From the NCBI GenBank assembly GCA_949825045.1, contig OX463836.1:16220329-16284328 (forward strand): 64,000 nt of DNA. Reading direction: 5' to 3'. The notes under the pieces are model-generated. The model was not told where the DNA came from. It was given only the letters and a program-made list of their open reading frames with translations, and searched no databases. This document shows, in pieces, positions 1-11,400 of this stretch (the first letter of the stretch is position 1; each line of letters starts with the position of its first letter). This DNA is from Argyresthia goedartella (taxonomy: Eukaryota; Arthropoda; Insecta; Lepidoptera; Argyresthiidae). A program made the position numbers and the translations under genes.

Positions 1-120
1 TTTTATTTAGAAAATATGTGTTTTCTTCTATAATCTAATGTCGATTTCCTGTCTGTAAAGTTTTCCTATTGATGTACCATATTTATTCCAGTGAATAAAT
101 AAATGTCTATGTCTATGTCT
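1..120 (+). repeat. 3' end of a non-LTR retrotransposon with ATGTCT-repeat tail
   Basis: The stretch ends in GAATAAATAAATG followed by tandem TCTATG units. Short tandem tails of this kind close Jockey/CR1-type LINEs. No coding sequence of the element is inside the window, so the clade is unknown. Confidence 0.45.
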
Positions 121-319
121 AATTCAACTTGACATCAGCTGTTTTCTTTGAACAGACTAATCAAAAACCTGCTTATGTTAAGAGTAATATGACATGCACC
201 CTTATTGGGAATTCACCGGTTAATCATACTTTGCATGCAACATTGGAATCTGTTCCAAGTAATTTCAATTAGTTCATAAGACAATAGAGGAAATCTCTAG
301 CATACAAGAGCCACTAAAT

Positions 320-457
320 ATGTCAAAGGGTAAGCACCACTTAAATATTACCCATCAAAACATCCAGGGGCTACCTGGCAAAGAACTTGTATAAGAATGA
401 TTTCTAAAAAATTCTGACATCGATGTTTTTTGTTTTACATAACACTGGTTAAAGGAA
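320..457 (+). pseudogene. LINE ORF2 start, endonuclease N-terminus (decayed)
   Basis: Frame 320 reads MSKGKHHLNITHQNIQGL, then after two stops SDIDVFCFT, a stop and HWLKEN. This matches the beginning of an apurinic-like endonuclease of LINE ORF2, where an xNIxGL strand is followed by an IDVxCxTEHWL strand. Three stop codons in under 140 bases make it dead. It breaks off where the TTA-rich tail of another LINE begins. The 121-319 stretch upstream has no convincing coding sequence. Confidence 0.55.
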
Positions 458-867
458 AATATTATTATTATTTATTATTATTATTAATCGTTTATTTTCA
501 AGCATCTAGGCCCATAAATAGAATTACATAACATTACACATTAAATTAAAATATACATTAAATTACACATTAATTAGGTTATTATATAAAATTAATTATA
601 AAAATATCTATTTGTTTCTCGAGGTAAGTATGACCGTCCATTGTTGGAACATTGAACAGTCAAACCTCCCCGAGATCGCCCTGAGAATAGGGTTAGTACT
701 GCCCCAGGCTCTGTCAACAATGGATGCAGTGCGCTTCCGCATTATTGCATAGAAGTCGTCTGTGCGCGCTTCTGCAAACATTGTTGATGCACTATCAGCA
801 GGACCGGGGCAGCCCCATGAACATTCAGAAAATGTTATTATACTGCACACGCAGGGCATTGTAAGTC
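458..867 (-). mobile_element. 3' end of a LINE: ORF2 C-terminus, 3' UTR and AAT-repeat tail
   Basis: On the minus strand an open frame (859 to 608) ends with a stop and is followed by an AT-rich 3' UTR containing GCTTGAAAATAAACG and an (AAT)n run at 458-490. This is the architecture of a 5'-truncated LINE: last part of ORF2, short UTR, simple-repeat tail. The peptide contains CSWGCPGPADSAS and ends in QQWTVILTSRNK; I cannot place it in a clade. Its 5' truncation point abuts the DDE/SWIM transposon at about 868-876, so it probably inserted there or marks a deletion. Confidence 0.55.
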
Positions 868-876
868 CTCAGCTAT

Positions 877-1255
877 AAAGTTATTATTTACTGGTACTTA
901 TCAGCTATCACAAGCAATCTCATACTTAGCTGAATTGATCGATGATGATCGAAGGAAACGCCAAATATAATAAAATGTAATGTTAGATCTCGTCATCGAA
1001 ATTCCAAATCATACCGAGTATATGTAGAGTACACAGCAAACAGTACAGAAATTGAAGGGATGCGTCGATATTGCTGCGATTGTCCGAATGGGCTCAGGAC
1101 TATAGGGTGTTGTTCGCATGTAGCAAGTGTTATTTATTATTTAAGCCACGGCAGATTTCTTGCTAAAATATTGCGCCCTTCTCAAATATTGTCAAAAATA
1201 TTTTCTAATGATGAAACAGTAGTCGTTGTCAATGATATGAGTGATGAGGATGACT
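877..1255 (+). pseudogene. Transposase C-terminus with SWIM zinc finger (copy 1)
   Basis: The frame encodes the last part of the transposase described at 27401-29526, including the SWIM-type CxCx(n)CxH finger (YCCDC...GCCSH) at 1060-1140 and the acidic end NDMSDEDD. A 28-bp deletion just after LAELIDDD shifts the frame, and all catalytic DDE residues lie upstream and are missing. It cannot make an active transposase. Confidence 0.8.
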
Positions 1256-1525
1256 AATAATTCTTTCATGTTTTTATTTTAAGTAAAATAGTAGTACATA
1301 TAAGAAACTATGTTATAACAAAAGTTATGACAATATTTTATCTAACCTCATTGTTATTATGTAATTTTGAGAAGCGAACTTTATTGTATGAGATGAGATA
1401 AACCTTTTTATAAACTTTAAGCTGTCATAAGTGTGACACTCACAGCCTTCTGTTACCGATTCTTTTGTTTTTCTATTGTTGATTGTTTACCAATTAAAAA
1501 TAATATTATTATCAATAAATCAATA

Positions 1526-2125
1526 ATGTCTTCCTATAAGCTGATAAAACAGCCTTTAACATTGTATAACTATGCATTTAATAAAATAAGTAATTCATTG
1601 AGCGAACATATAATACATTTTATAGAAAGGGACTACGATTCTACAATGGTAGCAAAAGTAAGTGGTGTGTAATTGAGTTTGCAGTTTTAGCTGACTGACA
1701 CCCGTCGATTTCATTGTAACTGATGATCTGATGAATATTAAATAAGTTAAGATGACGATTTTATTCTACCTGCATATACTTATGAAACTACTGATTGAAT
1801 ACAATCACTAATAAAGTGATGATATAATTATTGTAAATATGCTTTAACCTAAGTGTATAATTATTTCAGATGAAGATAATAAAAACTAAAATTTTCGAGC
1901 TTCCCATACCAACACAAATATCCCAGCAATTATTTCTAAGCTCAATACCAAACATTGAAATTAACCTTGCAGATGAAAACATTAGCTTAAAAACGGGGCT
2001 GTGATAATTGTAGGACTGAGTATTGGCCGACTTGGGAGGATGAGCAATGGAGTTGGGATAATCTTCGTAATTTGTATTGCCCCGATTGTTCGAATGAGTG
2101 TTATAATGACGAGTCATACTTATAG
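1526..2125 (+). CDS. Small intron-containing accessory gene of the DDE+SWIM transposon (copy 1)
   Basis: An ATG at 1526 opens a frame reading MSSYKLIKQPLTLYNYAFN. It runs into a consensus donor (GTAAGT at 1658) and a polypyrimidine-AG acceptor ending at 1870, after which the frame resumes MKIIKTK. A further frame at 1991-2125 encodes a zinc-ribbon-like peptide with two CxxC pairs (CDNCRTEYW...YCPDC) ending in NDESYL. How the zinc-ribbon frame joins is unclear; AACCTTGCAG at about 1962-1971 could be a second acceptor. The same structure is kept in copy 2, so it looks like a real second gene of the element. I do not recognise its family. Confidence 0.4.
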
Positions 2126-2344
2126 GCATATATTTATGAATTTGGTTTGAGGTGCAATACACACAAACAGAATAAAAAGATTTTGGTTACGTATGATAAA
2201 AGATATTAATTGTTTGTTTATTTTTAGTTAGAATTTCATGGGTGTCATAAAAATGTCATAACAATAAATTTTTTACTGTACTTTTTCAAGCAACCAGTAA
2301 ACACACTACAATATACTTTTACTCAATCTACGTAGAAAATATAT

Positions 2345-2813
2345 ATAATGTAATAAATATTTATGGTACATACAATATGAACAATGACAGATTTTTTGCG
2401 TAGATGCACCCAACCCAATGAAACAATTTTTGGTGTGTTGAAAGATATTTGTTTGTTTGTTTTGAATTATAATTTTCATGGAACCTGTCAAAAATAAATG
2501 TCAAAAAATAAATGTTTTTTTTTCTGGAATTTTTCAACCAACTCTTTTGTAAATATTACATTAGAGTATAATTTAACTCAATGTACATAGATACTAGTTG
2601 GTTTCAATATTCTGGCTACAATAGCTAAGGAGAAATTAGACTTTGAAATAACCTCTGCAGATTTGACGTTTTTGTCAAAGTCTCGGAAAGTATTCATAGT
2701 AGCCGGCTGTAAATTAGAGTGCAGCCTAGTTAAATGGTAACGAACAAAAGTGTAAAAAAAAACAGAAAATATCACAGTGGCCACTGCTCCTTCCTTAGCC
2801 TGCCAGACCCTTT
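2345..2813. repeat. Right terminal inverted repeat of the DDE+SWIM transposon
   Basis: The reverse complement matches 26525-27293, the left arm of copy 2, except for about 285 extra bp there. The outer end reads ...CCTGCCAGACCCTTT, and gene-family sequence starts immediately after it (2814). Long TIRs of several hundred bases are unusual for PIF/Harbinger or ISL2EU-like elements. Within the arm, 2225-2320 and 2465-2575 look like a diverged tandem repeat of the same end module. Confidence 0.75.
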
Positions 2814-4036
2814 GCGACGTTTACTACAGAAGCTTTGAAAAAATGTAAGACAGTGTTTGAATATCGCCAAAACAAACCGAGCGTCAGTACGTGCTTTTGC
2901 ACGTACGACGTATGACAATCTGAAACTTCCCGATGATGCATCGGGAGATACAGCATACCATGCGCAATGCTACAAGTGGTTTACAGCGATCAAAATCCCG
3001 GCAGATTTTTCTAACAACACTGAACAGCTTTGCGCTGTAGAGTCAAACATTGATCCGGAAATTCCTGCCTCGGTGGATTGCGCAGCTGATATTCCTACAA
3101 CTTCAACCGACTCTGCCGACACATCTGTTGACGAGTAAGAACTTTTGTTGTTAACATTTTGTCGCAATAATTGTACCATTTTTTCTTATATGAACTCTAT
3201 AGTTTTGATTTAAAATTATACCTGGGTTCTCTCCTGATACGATCAATAGACATATACAGCCTTTTTACGAAGCAGCTGCTACCTGCCCCAGTCCTTATTC
3301 TCGGTCATCCCTTCAACCCATACACTAACCGTTCAAAATATATATTTCGTGTCGAATTTTTTTTTTTAACGTTTCAAAGCTGATATTTTTTTTTATTGAA
3401 TTTACCGGAGATAGCAAAAATATAAAATAAATATTTTGGAAAACCACTTCTTCTTTTTTCTTATTGTAATATATTATTATTTAATTATTAATTAATTAAC
3501 AACAATAATAAAAATAATAAATAAATTTTAATAATAAATAAAGAAATTGTCTATATTCGTTCGGAAATATATATTTTTTCAAACTGATGTAAAAAATCGG
3601 CCAATTAAATTGATTGTTGTATGGGAAAACATTATTTTCAGGCTTGAGGTGGCCAACCCATGGGAGGAAGGTTGTCGTGACGAAGTTCAACAAAACGAAC
3701 CGAACAATGAGGATCTGCGACTGGCACAATGTTTTATATGCGAAAGACAACGGAAACGTTTTCATGGACGCGAGGTTCCGCTGGCCGTAAGCAAATCTGG
3801 CACTGTCGAACAAATAAAAAGCGCTGCCACGGAATTTTTTGACCTAAAAATGTTGGAAAAAATCAGTTCCTTTGCTAACGAATCCGATATTCGTTATCAT
3901 AAGTGCTGTAAAGATCAGTACTTGCGCGACATTTCAAGGAACGAGGACCGAGCATTTTTCATTAAAAGGAAGGCATCAAACACTGCCTACACGATTTTGT
4001 GCCAAACGTTGGAGCAACGCATAATAAAAGAAAAAT
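2814..4036 (+). pseudogene. N-terminal half of an uncharacterised multicopy-family gene, with one intron
   Basis: A frame starting GCGACGTTTACTACAG (ATFTTEALKKCKTVFEY) shifts near 2870 into a second frame (VRAFARTTYDNLKLPDD...) that runs to a GTAAGA donor at 3135. It resumes after the acceptor at 3641 with DELEVANPWEEG across the junction. Exon 2 has paired cysteines (CFICERQRKRF, YHKCCKDQYL) suggesting a zinc-binding fold. A stop at 4036 and the 2870 shift disable it. The family appears, from memory, as multicopy genes in invertebrate genomes; its function is unknown. The missing start exon matches 26474-26524, on the far side of another transposon copy. Confidence 0.55.
3135..3641 (+). other. 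Spliceosomal intron (507 bp) in the decayed gene
   Basis: The donor is GA/GTAAGA at 3135 and the acceptor TTATTTTCAG ends at 3641. Joining the flanks keeps one frame with no stop. The intron is AT-rich with T-runs and no open coding sequence of its own. It shows the parent copy was a normal nuclear gene and not a retrocopy. Confidence 0.7.
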
Positions 4037-5842
4037 AATGCATGTTTTTTAACACTGTGAAGAAAGAGTATGACGAGTTACTAATAGAAGAAACGAAATC
4101 GCTATATAACATTCTATCAAGACCACAGCACTCTCTGATCGTCACTTGGAAAACAAACTGATGGAAACTTTCCATCGCAGGATTAAGATTATTTATGCCG
4201 AAAAGAAAAAAATTCTTGCTCCGTTTGACGTCGACATTGTAACCTACCAGGATTTATTCAAATGTATGTCGATGAAAGAAAATATTCGGTCCATTGCAAA
4301 AGACATAAGAGAGGAAATTGTGAACTACACCACGACAAAATTACCCCATGACCTTTCTGCAGAAGATTTACTGAAAGGAGAATGCAATTCCGTACCAGAG
4401 CTCACGATTTTTTCTCTCGGACAAGATCTGATGTACGCTACGTACAGAGTTTTAACATCGAAACACGTTTCATGGGGTTGGCAGTGAAGAGCATGTGCAA
4501 CAGCAAAAAAAATTGTCGAGTTACTATCCAAGTTTGGGCATTGCTGCTCTTATACGACACTCGAAATATTGGAGACTGAATTGACATATTCAACGATAAA
4601 TTCGACATACGCATGTCCGGAGGATATTGTACGCCGCCCTGATTTGAATACTGGAGTCGCGATTGATAACTTTGATCGCTTTGTTGACACACTCGATGGT
4701 AAAGACACACTGCACGACACGGTGGGGATCATTTTTCAAGATATCATTCCTAATGAAGAGGCAATCATATCACCAGCTGTTTTCCGTGAAGACAATTCCG
4801 CTGAGTTCTGTAAGCAGGAGGAAAAGACGCAGGACGTTCGAAGAGGTCATATTTGAGTTACGACCATTTACAAAAAAAAATGAAGATTTCTTGATGTTTC
4901 ACAATTTAATTACCACCTGATAATTTGACGAAATCTATCCAACTGGATACTGCGTGGATGCTGTTACACAAGCTCAACGTTGACGATGTTCCCATGTGGG
5001 TCGGCTATCAAAGCATGATTACGATTGACATTTCACCAGTCCAGAAAGTCTCGTATCTCCCACTGACTGATTTCCAGAGTTTTCAATCTCCAACTAATCA
5101 TTCGACAGTATTGAAAACTCTGGAAGTCAGTCAAGAAATTGCAGCTGAATGCGAAGCCAAAATCAAATCACGTATGATTTGGCCATCGCTCGAACGAGTT
5201 ATTGTATCCTAGCTCAAGAATCCCCCCCAATTCAACAACATTTTTATTCATTTGGGGGCTTTCCATATTGAGATGGCTTTCTTCAAAGCGCTTGGGGTCT
5301 TCATTGAAGAGAGTGGATTGACTAATATAATGGTTGAGACTAATCTGATTGCGAGTGGATCTGTCGGTGGGTTCATTTCCGGGAAAAATTACAATAGGTG
5401 TAAACGATTACATCCAATTATGGATTTGGCGTTGGAGCAATTACATTTCGAGTCATTCCTTGATCGCAAACATTCGACGATTTCAAAATCGGTGATAGAT
5501 TATCTCGCTGAGTTCATGCAACACAAAGGTGTCTCTCCGCAACTCGACCACGCCGAAACTCAACAGTTGATCCAATGGTACGAAGAATATACAGCAGAAT
5601 CTCTTCAAGGTAAACACGGAAAAACGTGCCAATTTTACGCGATGTACAGCGATTTTGTCAATCTCTATCACTTCTTCGTTCGCAGTGTTAGAACAGGAGA
5701 TTTTAATTTGATCATTTACGCTCTTGGAAGAATCGTAATTTTATTCTTTCATTATAATCAACAAAACTATAGTCGATGGCTGAGATACTACATAAATCAA
5801 CTGCTGCACGTCGATCCAAGCACATCCAGGCCTCCGATCTGA
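4037..5842 (+). pseudogene. Middle part of the same decayed gene
   Basis: Successive frames carry recognisable pieces: 4146-4487 (HLENKLMETFHRRIKIIYAE..., TIFSLGQDLMYA), 4569-4856, 4925-5212 and 5252-5842 (GAFHIEMAFFKALGVFIEESG, NRCKRLHPIMDLALEQLHFE). At least five frame changes and stops separate them, so the gene is dead. The HIEMxFFKxxGxFIEESG and YNRCKRxH signatures are conserved in the multicopy family to which I assign it. No catalytic motif is obvious in this part. Confidence 0.5.
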
Positions 5843-5843
5843 A

Positions 5844-7325
5844 TTGGCTCGGGGATCTTTTGGGATTCGAAGGACTCCGAAAGCATTCTCTCGAATTCCG
5901 GTTGACCTAACGCTGAAACAAACCATCAATGGAGACGCAGCACGCCGACTTACTGGAAAAACAAATCTGACAAATTCAATTGGTGCTAGACAGCGCTGGG
6001 CGAAAAATCACGGAGCTCGAACGCGAATAATATCGCACGTACTAACTCAAGCAGGACTGAACAACAACCAAGATATCTCCGCTGAGCAAAATCCACACCG
6101 TATGGAGAAAGATAAGAAGCAACTTCAAGATTTTGTGAAAGGTATTCGTCAGACAATAAATCCATTTTCTTTCTCAATCGATGCTGATAAATTGTTTAAC
6201 ATCTCGACTGGACAAGCTGCAACTCCTGAAGTAGCGAATAGCTTGTTGAACGCAGTATCAAAGGGAACGGAGTTACGAGACAAATTTATTGCTGAATGCA
6301 ATGACAACTCTGAGAGATTTTACGCAAGAATACCAAAAAATGCAGTACTGACTTTCGCGAGCATGAAGAAGAAGAAAATTCAGATCGGCCGAAAAGTACT
6401 TGAAGTTCGTCTCCAGCGTGACTTATTTGGCCGATTGTTGTCTTTATCTTTAGACGTGCAAATTGATCTTGAAAAGATGCTCCGTTTTCCAATAACGCCA
6501 ATTCCACTGTCTTTGTGTCACATAGATGGTTCTGTAAACAAAACAGTTAAATCGGTGCTGGTGAAAGTGTTGGAACACCAAAGTGAAGACATGGAACAAC
6601 CGCCCTCTAACGTGGACATGGTAATCATCGATGGCTTCTTCTTGTTAAATACCATGACAGACATGCCTAGAACGTTTGGAGATGTATCAAAAAAACTCTT
6701 GGCAGTTTAAGTACAAAAACAAAGGAAATGAAATTGCCATAGTTTTTGATCGGTACTTTACACCTTCCACTAAAGACTATGAGCATACTCTCCGCAACAG
6801 TATGAATGACGATAAGGACTATCACATCAGCGGTCCTCAGCAAATCCGCTTAGTAGACTTTGCGAAGGACTTGAAAAATATCAAGTTCAAGGAAGCTCTA
6901 GTCAAGTTTTTCATTGATCATTGGAATAGTCAAGAGATGGCCGTTATTATTCGCAACAAAACAATCTATTTGAACCACGACTTGTGCTACGTCTTCAAAG
7001 TCGTCGATCGAATAGTGCAGAGAACAATCGATGATAAGCTCTCATGCTCAAGTCACGAAGAAGCCGACACGAAGACAGTTTTCCTTGCCTGTCAATCGCC
7101 ACAAGGTTCTACAACAATCATTCGAGCATCAGACACAGATATTCTGGTCATTATGTTGGCCAATGTGGAGCATTTGAACGAATCGGTTAGAGTGTGGATG
7201 GACCTCGGAGTCGGTAATGCACGTCGCAATATAGATGTTTCGGCACTGTCAGTTTAGTTAGGCTCAATGCTTTCACGCGCACTGCCTGCTTTCCACGCTT
7301 TAACAGGATGCGATATTAAGCCAGC
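5844..7325 (+). pseudogene. C-terminal PIN/XPG-like nuclease region of the decayed gene
   Basis: Two overlapping frames (5844-6710 and 6676-7257, then on to about 7325) form the end of the gene. Conserved acidic signatures follow a PIN/FEN1 order: VDMVIIDGFF, IAIVFDRYFTP, HEEADTK and ASDTDILVIM, then LPAFHALTGCD. In FEN1/XPG-like folds such aspartates and glutamates bind the metal ions that cut DNA or RNA flaps; that role is inferred here. A frameshift near 6700 and a stop at 7257 break it, and it is cut off at about 7325 where viral glycoprotein sequence begins. Confidence 0.5.
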
Positions 7326-7339
7326 ATTACAGTTTGTGT

Positions 7340-8127
7340 TTATTTAATTGTTTATTCTTAAACCCGGAACTCAACAACTGCCAATGGGAGCTATTGTTCA
7401 CCATGATTTTAGCATGGGGCTTGGCTGGGACTCTGGCCTGTCCCATTGTGACCTTTTCAAAAGGAGTCATGAGTAGTGTTGGGTCCACTAGATCCTGCTC
7501 TTTTAGGTTGAATGGTGAGGAGAACACCATTGGAACCGAGGACATGGTTAAGCGGAGGTTCTATGGGTATGCTTTGATGAACTGCCCAGACTGCACACTT
7601 GGGATGGTGAGTGTCTTCAATGGCTGCGATGACTGCATTTGGTGCGTGCACAATGAGGGAGTTAGCCATTGTAAGTCTTGGGCTCTGCTAATACTCATTT
7701 CAGCTGCACTCACCCTGGTATCAAGCATGATGGTCGTTATTATTCTAATGAAGTATGATTCTTGCAAGAGATTGGATAACTGGGCACAATCCAAGGCGGT
7801 TGAACTGAGGGATGCGAGGGTCAAGAGAGCAAGGAGGACAGCTATGAGGCTAAAAAGATTCATAGATGAAGAATCTGTGTCAGCAAACCCCTCTGTTCTG
7901 TCCGCATCCATGTCTGAAGAAGATAGGAGTGACAGTGATTCTGATTCCCCAGTCCTTGCTGCCACCCCTCATATGGGGAACCCCCCTAAGCCAGCACACA
8001 GGCAGAAAGGATCTTTCAGCAAAGTTTCTGCAGCAGTGGGACTTGCTGCCTTAATGAGTGCTGGCTTGACTAAGGCTTGTGATGTCACATCCTACGTTTC
8101 TTCAAACAACAATGATATTGTTCCCAG
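7340..8127 (+). pseudogene. Endogenous bunyavirus-like glycoprotein fragment: end of Gn and start of Gc
   Basis: The frame is open from 7334 to 8140 but has no virus-like start, so it is an internal fragment. It shows a cysteine-rich ectodomain end (NCPDC, GCDDCIWC, SHCKSW), a hydrophobic span (ALLILISAALTLVSSMMVV), a basic then acidic/serine-rich cytoplasmic tail, and a second hydrophobic segment ending TKA/CDVTS that looks like the Gc signal with its cleavage site. That order is typical of bunyavirus M polyproteins; phasmavirus-like is my best guess. It is interrupted at about 8127; Gc continues at 16349 in the same orientation. Confidence 0.6.
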
Positions 8128-8495
8128 GACGATATTGTGATTGAAGCGCTAATTCTCCGAATTTTCTGTATTCTATCTGCACGGCGACCACGTGAGTTGG
8201 CTTTTTGAACAGATTACCTAACAAACAACCAACTTGCGTGAGATTTACGTAAAGATAGTCTACAACGTCGTTCCCACCAGGAAACTGGCTGACGTTTTTT
8301 TTTTTTTTTTTGTTGGAGGGGAAAAAAATGGAATTACCCATGCCCAGGAGTCAGACCTCCCTGCTATGTCCGGGTCCCCACATATTGAGCGGGCATCAGC
8401 TCGTGTGGTATACGGACTAAAAACAACCCCTTTGTGTTTACAGTTGTCCTACTAAGACTTTACTGTGAGCCATGGATTAATTTTGTAATTTTAAT
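8128..8495. other. Junction filler with a minus-strand poly(A) retroposon trace
   Basis: A 17-T run at 8295-8311 followed by sequence with no viral homology reads, on the minus strand, as the poly(A) end of a short retroposed fragment (about 8312-8480). The stretch 8141-8290 has an open minus frame but no recognisable protein. The words GATATTGT at 8114-8121 and 8131-8138 flank the point where Gc sequence is lost. Confidence 0.35.
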
Positions 8496-11400
8496 GTGAT
8501 TCTACAGTACTTGGGCCGGGAGGAGGTAAGTGTACGAGACATTGTACAGCAGATCTCTTCTGGTGCGATGCCCTCCGACTGGAAGGTGACAGTGGCTGTC
8601 CCTAAGGAGAGGGAGATGAAAAAACACAATGCGAGGTTTTATGGAAAGCTGACCCTCGAGATGCGTTTGTTTCAAGTTGCCACTGAGAACAACATTAAGA
8701 ACGTATTCAGATATATACCTCATCAAACCATGACAAAATCCGAGGACGACCTCTTTAAGCACTTACTCAAGATCTCCGAAACTTCATCTACAGAGGAAGG
8801 CGGCCACGTGTTTATCGCTATGGACTTCACCAGCTGGTGCACAAGCTTCAGGCATGAGGGTGTCACTCCCTTATTTGAAGAACTTGACAGATTGCTAGGG
8901 GTGACGAATGTCATTGCATACACGCAAAAATTCCCCCTGGAATCTGATCTTCTGTTCCAGGATAGGTTCGCACCTCCGAAGCAAGGCTCTGACGGGAAAC
9001 CTCTTAGCGGTCCAAGGTGTATATACGGCCCAGAGGCCTGGATGGAAGGCCTGAGACAGAAGGGATGGACTTTAGCCACTATACTGCTCATCCTCATGGC
9101 CTCTTGGCGGTGTGGTACCATTGCCACACTCACCGGACAAGGAGACAATCAGGTCATTTACCTTAGAATCCCATCCGCAGCAACCCTAGAATGAATGAGA
9201 ATGACCAAGAGACAGTATATCACGTGGTTCCAGACAACCCTTAGGGACCTCTGTGCCACCGCGGGGATCACACTTAAGCTAGAGGAAACATGGACCTCTA
9301 CGTCACTCTTCGAATATGGGCGGGAGTTCTTCTATAAGGGAGGACAAGTGAGCTCGACCATCAAAAGAATATCCAGAATGGCGAGCGAAGCTAACCAAAC
9401 TATCCCGTCTTTTAATAGAGATATAGCAAGTATCTTCTCCTCTGGGATGGTTTCGGCTCAGAAAGATCACCAGCCCATCTCAGCTTTTTGGGTCACCCTA
9501 GTAGAAGCATCGTTACTGGCTCACGAAAGGCATCCCATTCTCAACCGACATCCTCCTGAGCAGATTGTCGCACTCTTGTCAGTTCCACGGATCCTAGGGG
9601 GATGGCCTCTTACAATATTTGCAAACTTTTGCACCCGGGCCGTACAGGATCCACTGACGGCTGCACTGCACCTAGTGAGGACCATCAGTCAATCTCCACG
9701 ACACAGGCCCCATATCCTACAAGTCGCAAGCACTGTGATGAAACCATCTGATCCGACACTGCTGATCAAGGACCCCCAGTCGTTGCCTCTAGTGATGCCT
9801 CGCCAACCTGAGAATTATCTCAAGAGCAAGATTTCGGAGGGCCTGCCTGACATGATCCACAACAAAGAGATTAAGCCCTTGTTCTCCGACCAAATGGTAA
9901 CCGAGAGAGGCAAACTGATTGCGGATCTGATGGCAATTCGTCCATGTAACCCTAAGCTAATGTCCAAGCTGCTCACACTGTCCAATGTAGGGAAACAGGA
10001 TGCTCTTGTCAGCAAGTTCTCAAGCACACGATCTATCCAAAATGTTGCCTGCAGAGAATGGAGCTCTGAGCTGAAAGTCCTCAATGACATTGCATCTCTT
10101 GAGAACACCACTATGATGCACATGTTGGCCAGATCAAAGGACACCATTCTAGGACAGATTCTGCCGGACACATGTCTGACACAGCTGGCTCAACGTCTTC
10201 GAGAAGAAGGATGGGGAATTCAAGTGGAAGGAGTCACCATGCCTGCACAACAGGAACAGGTGAAGCTTGTACCCTGGGACAAGGTTCCTCTCGATAGATA
10301 CAGCCAGTCTATCACACTCACTCTGGATAAGGACAACACCCCACCGTGGCCTCTGTGTCGAGGGACCATGCGACCCTATACCGGGGCACCAACTCGTGTT
10401 AGAGGAAAGAGACAACCCCTCCAAGAGCTCGAATCATTCAGCTTCACAGTTGCCCTCTCGCAAGCTTTGCAGCTACGATCCTGGGTGAAAGGAGATGAGG
10501 GCATGACTCGGTTGCTCGATGCGATCATAAGTGAGAAGACTGATGCGACAAGAGAGGAACTAGACAGGAGAACAGCACATGTATACTCTGGGTCGTTATC
10601 CCATCGCCTACCGTGTCCCACCATGAGTCGTGGGGGCCAAAGTAACACAACGAGCAACTTTGCTTCCCACGTGAGGATCACGTCCAGCACAGCCACTGCA
10701 GTAGCAAAGAAAGGAGAAGACTATACAATCTGTTTCCAGTCAGTCTTCCTCTATGGCTTAGCCGCGTCAAACATACTATACCATAAGTACGGCCAGCTGC
10801 CAGATCGCCTAGCGCTTGTCTTCACGGGAAGCTGCTGCACCTGGACCATCCCCCCTGAGTCCTTTACTCTCTCTGCGGCCTCATACAATGGAGTGATAAT
10901 CCCACACGCTGTGTTATCCCTGACTCCCTCGGTTGACAGCCCTCTGCCCTACACTCCGACACAAGCCGATGTTCCATCCTCTTATGCTGCGCAAATGGCC
11001 TACAAATTCGCAGTGTGGATTCTCAACAGGCGCGACACGTCAAAAATATCCTTGCTTGAGCATCGAGCGACCGAGGATGTGTCAACACCCCCTTTCATCA
11101 ACTTATCAGAGATGTGTAGAATCAACCTGCCCGAGTTCTTTGAGAATCTTACCTGCTACCTAGTACTCCTAGACAGGACCTTTGGAGAGCAGCCACACGT
11201 CATCCTTACGGAGCTTAAAGCCTCCAGAACCAGAACGGGGTTTGACGACCTGATAGACACCGTCTCCTTGTGTGGCCTCACCCATGCCTTCTGCCTCTTA
11301 ACTCAATCCTCCCCTCTCTCTCTTCTGGACCGAGATGGTTGGAGAGTATCTTTAGCAGATTTATTTGCTATAGAGGTAGGTCGCAACAATCTGGCCATCA

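Larger units (their letters stand above)
876..2813 (+). mobile_element. DDE+SWIM long-TIR transposon, copy 1 (5' part missing)
   Basis: From AAAGTTATTATTTACTGG at about 876 this closely follows 29125-30602 of copy 2 and continues past the point where copy 2 is cut, so it supplies the right end. It holds the transposase C-terminus, a small intron-containing gene and a right terminal inverted repeat. Compared with copy 2 it lacks about 28 bp near 950 and has a few small indels. The first two-thirds of the transposase and the left TIR are absent. Confidence 0.8.

Noticed and set aside
3547..3641. Extension of the exon-2 frame upstream of 3642
   Set aside because: The sequence is AT-rich intron; the acceptor at 3641 restores the frame with exon 1, so the upstream codons are chance.
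10149..10696. Minus-strand frames across the L fragment
   Set aside because: Shorter than the conserved plus-strand L frame and overlapping its motifs; antisense shadows.
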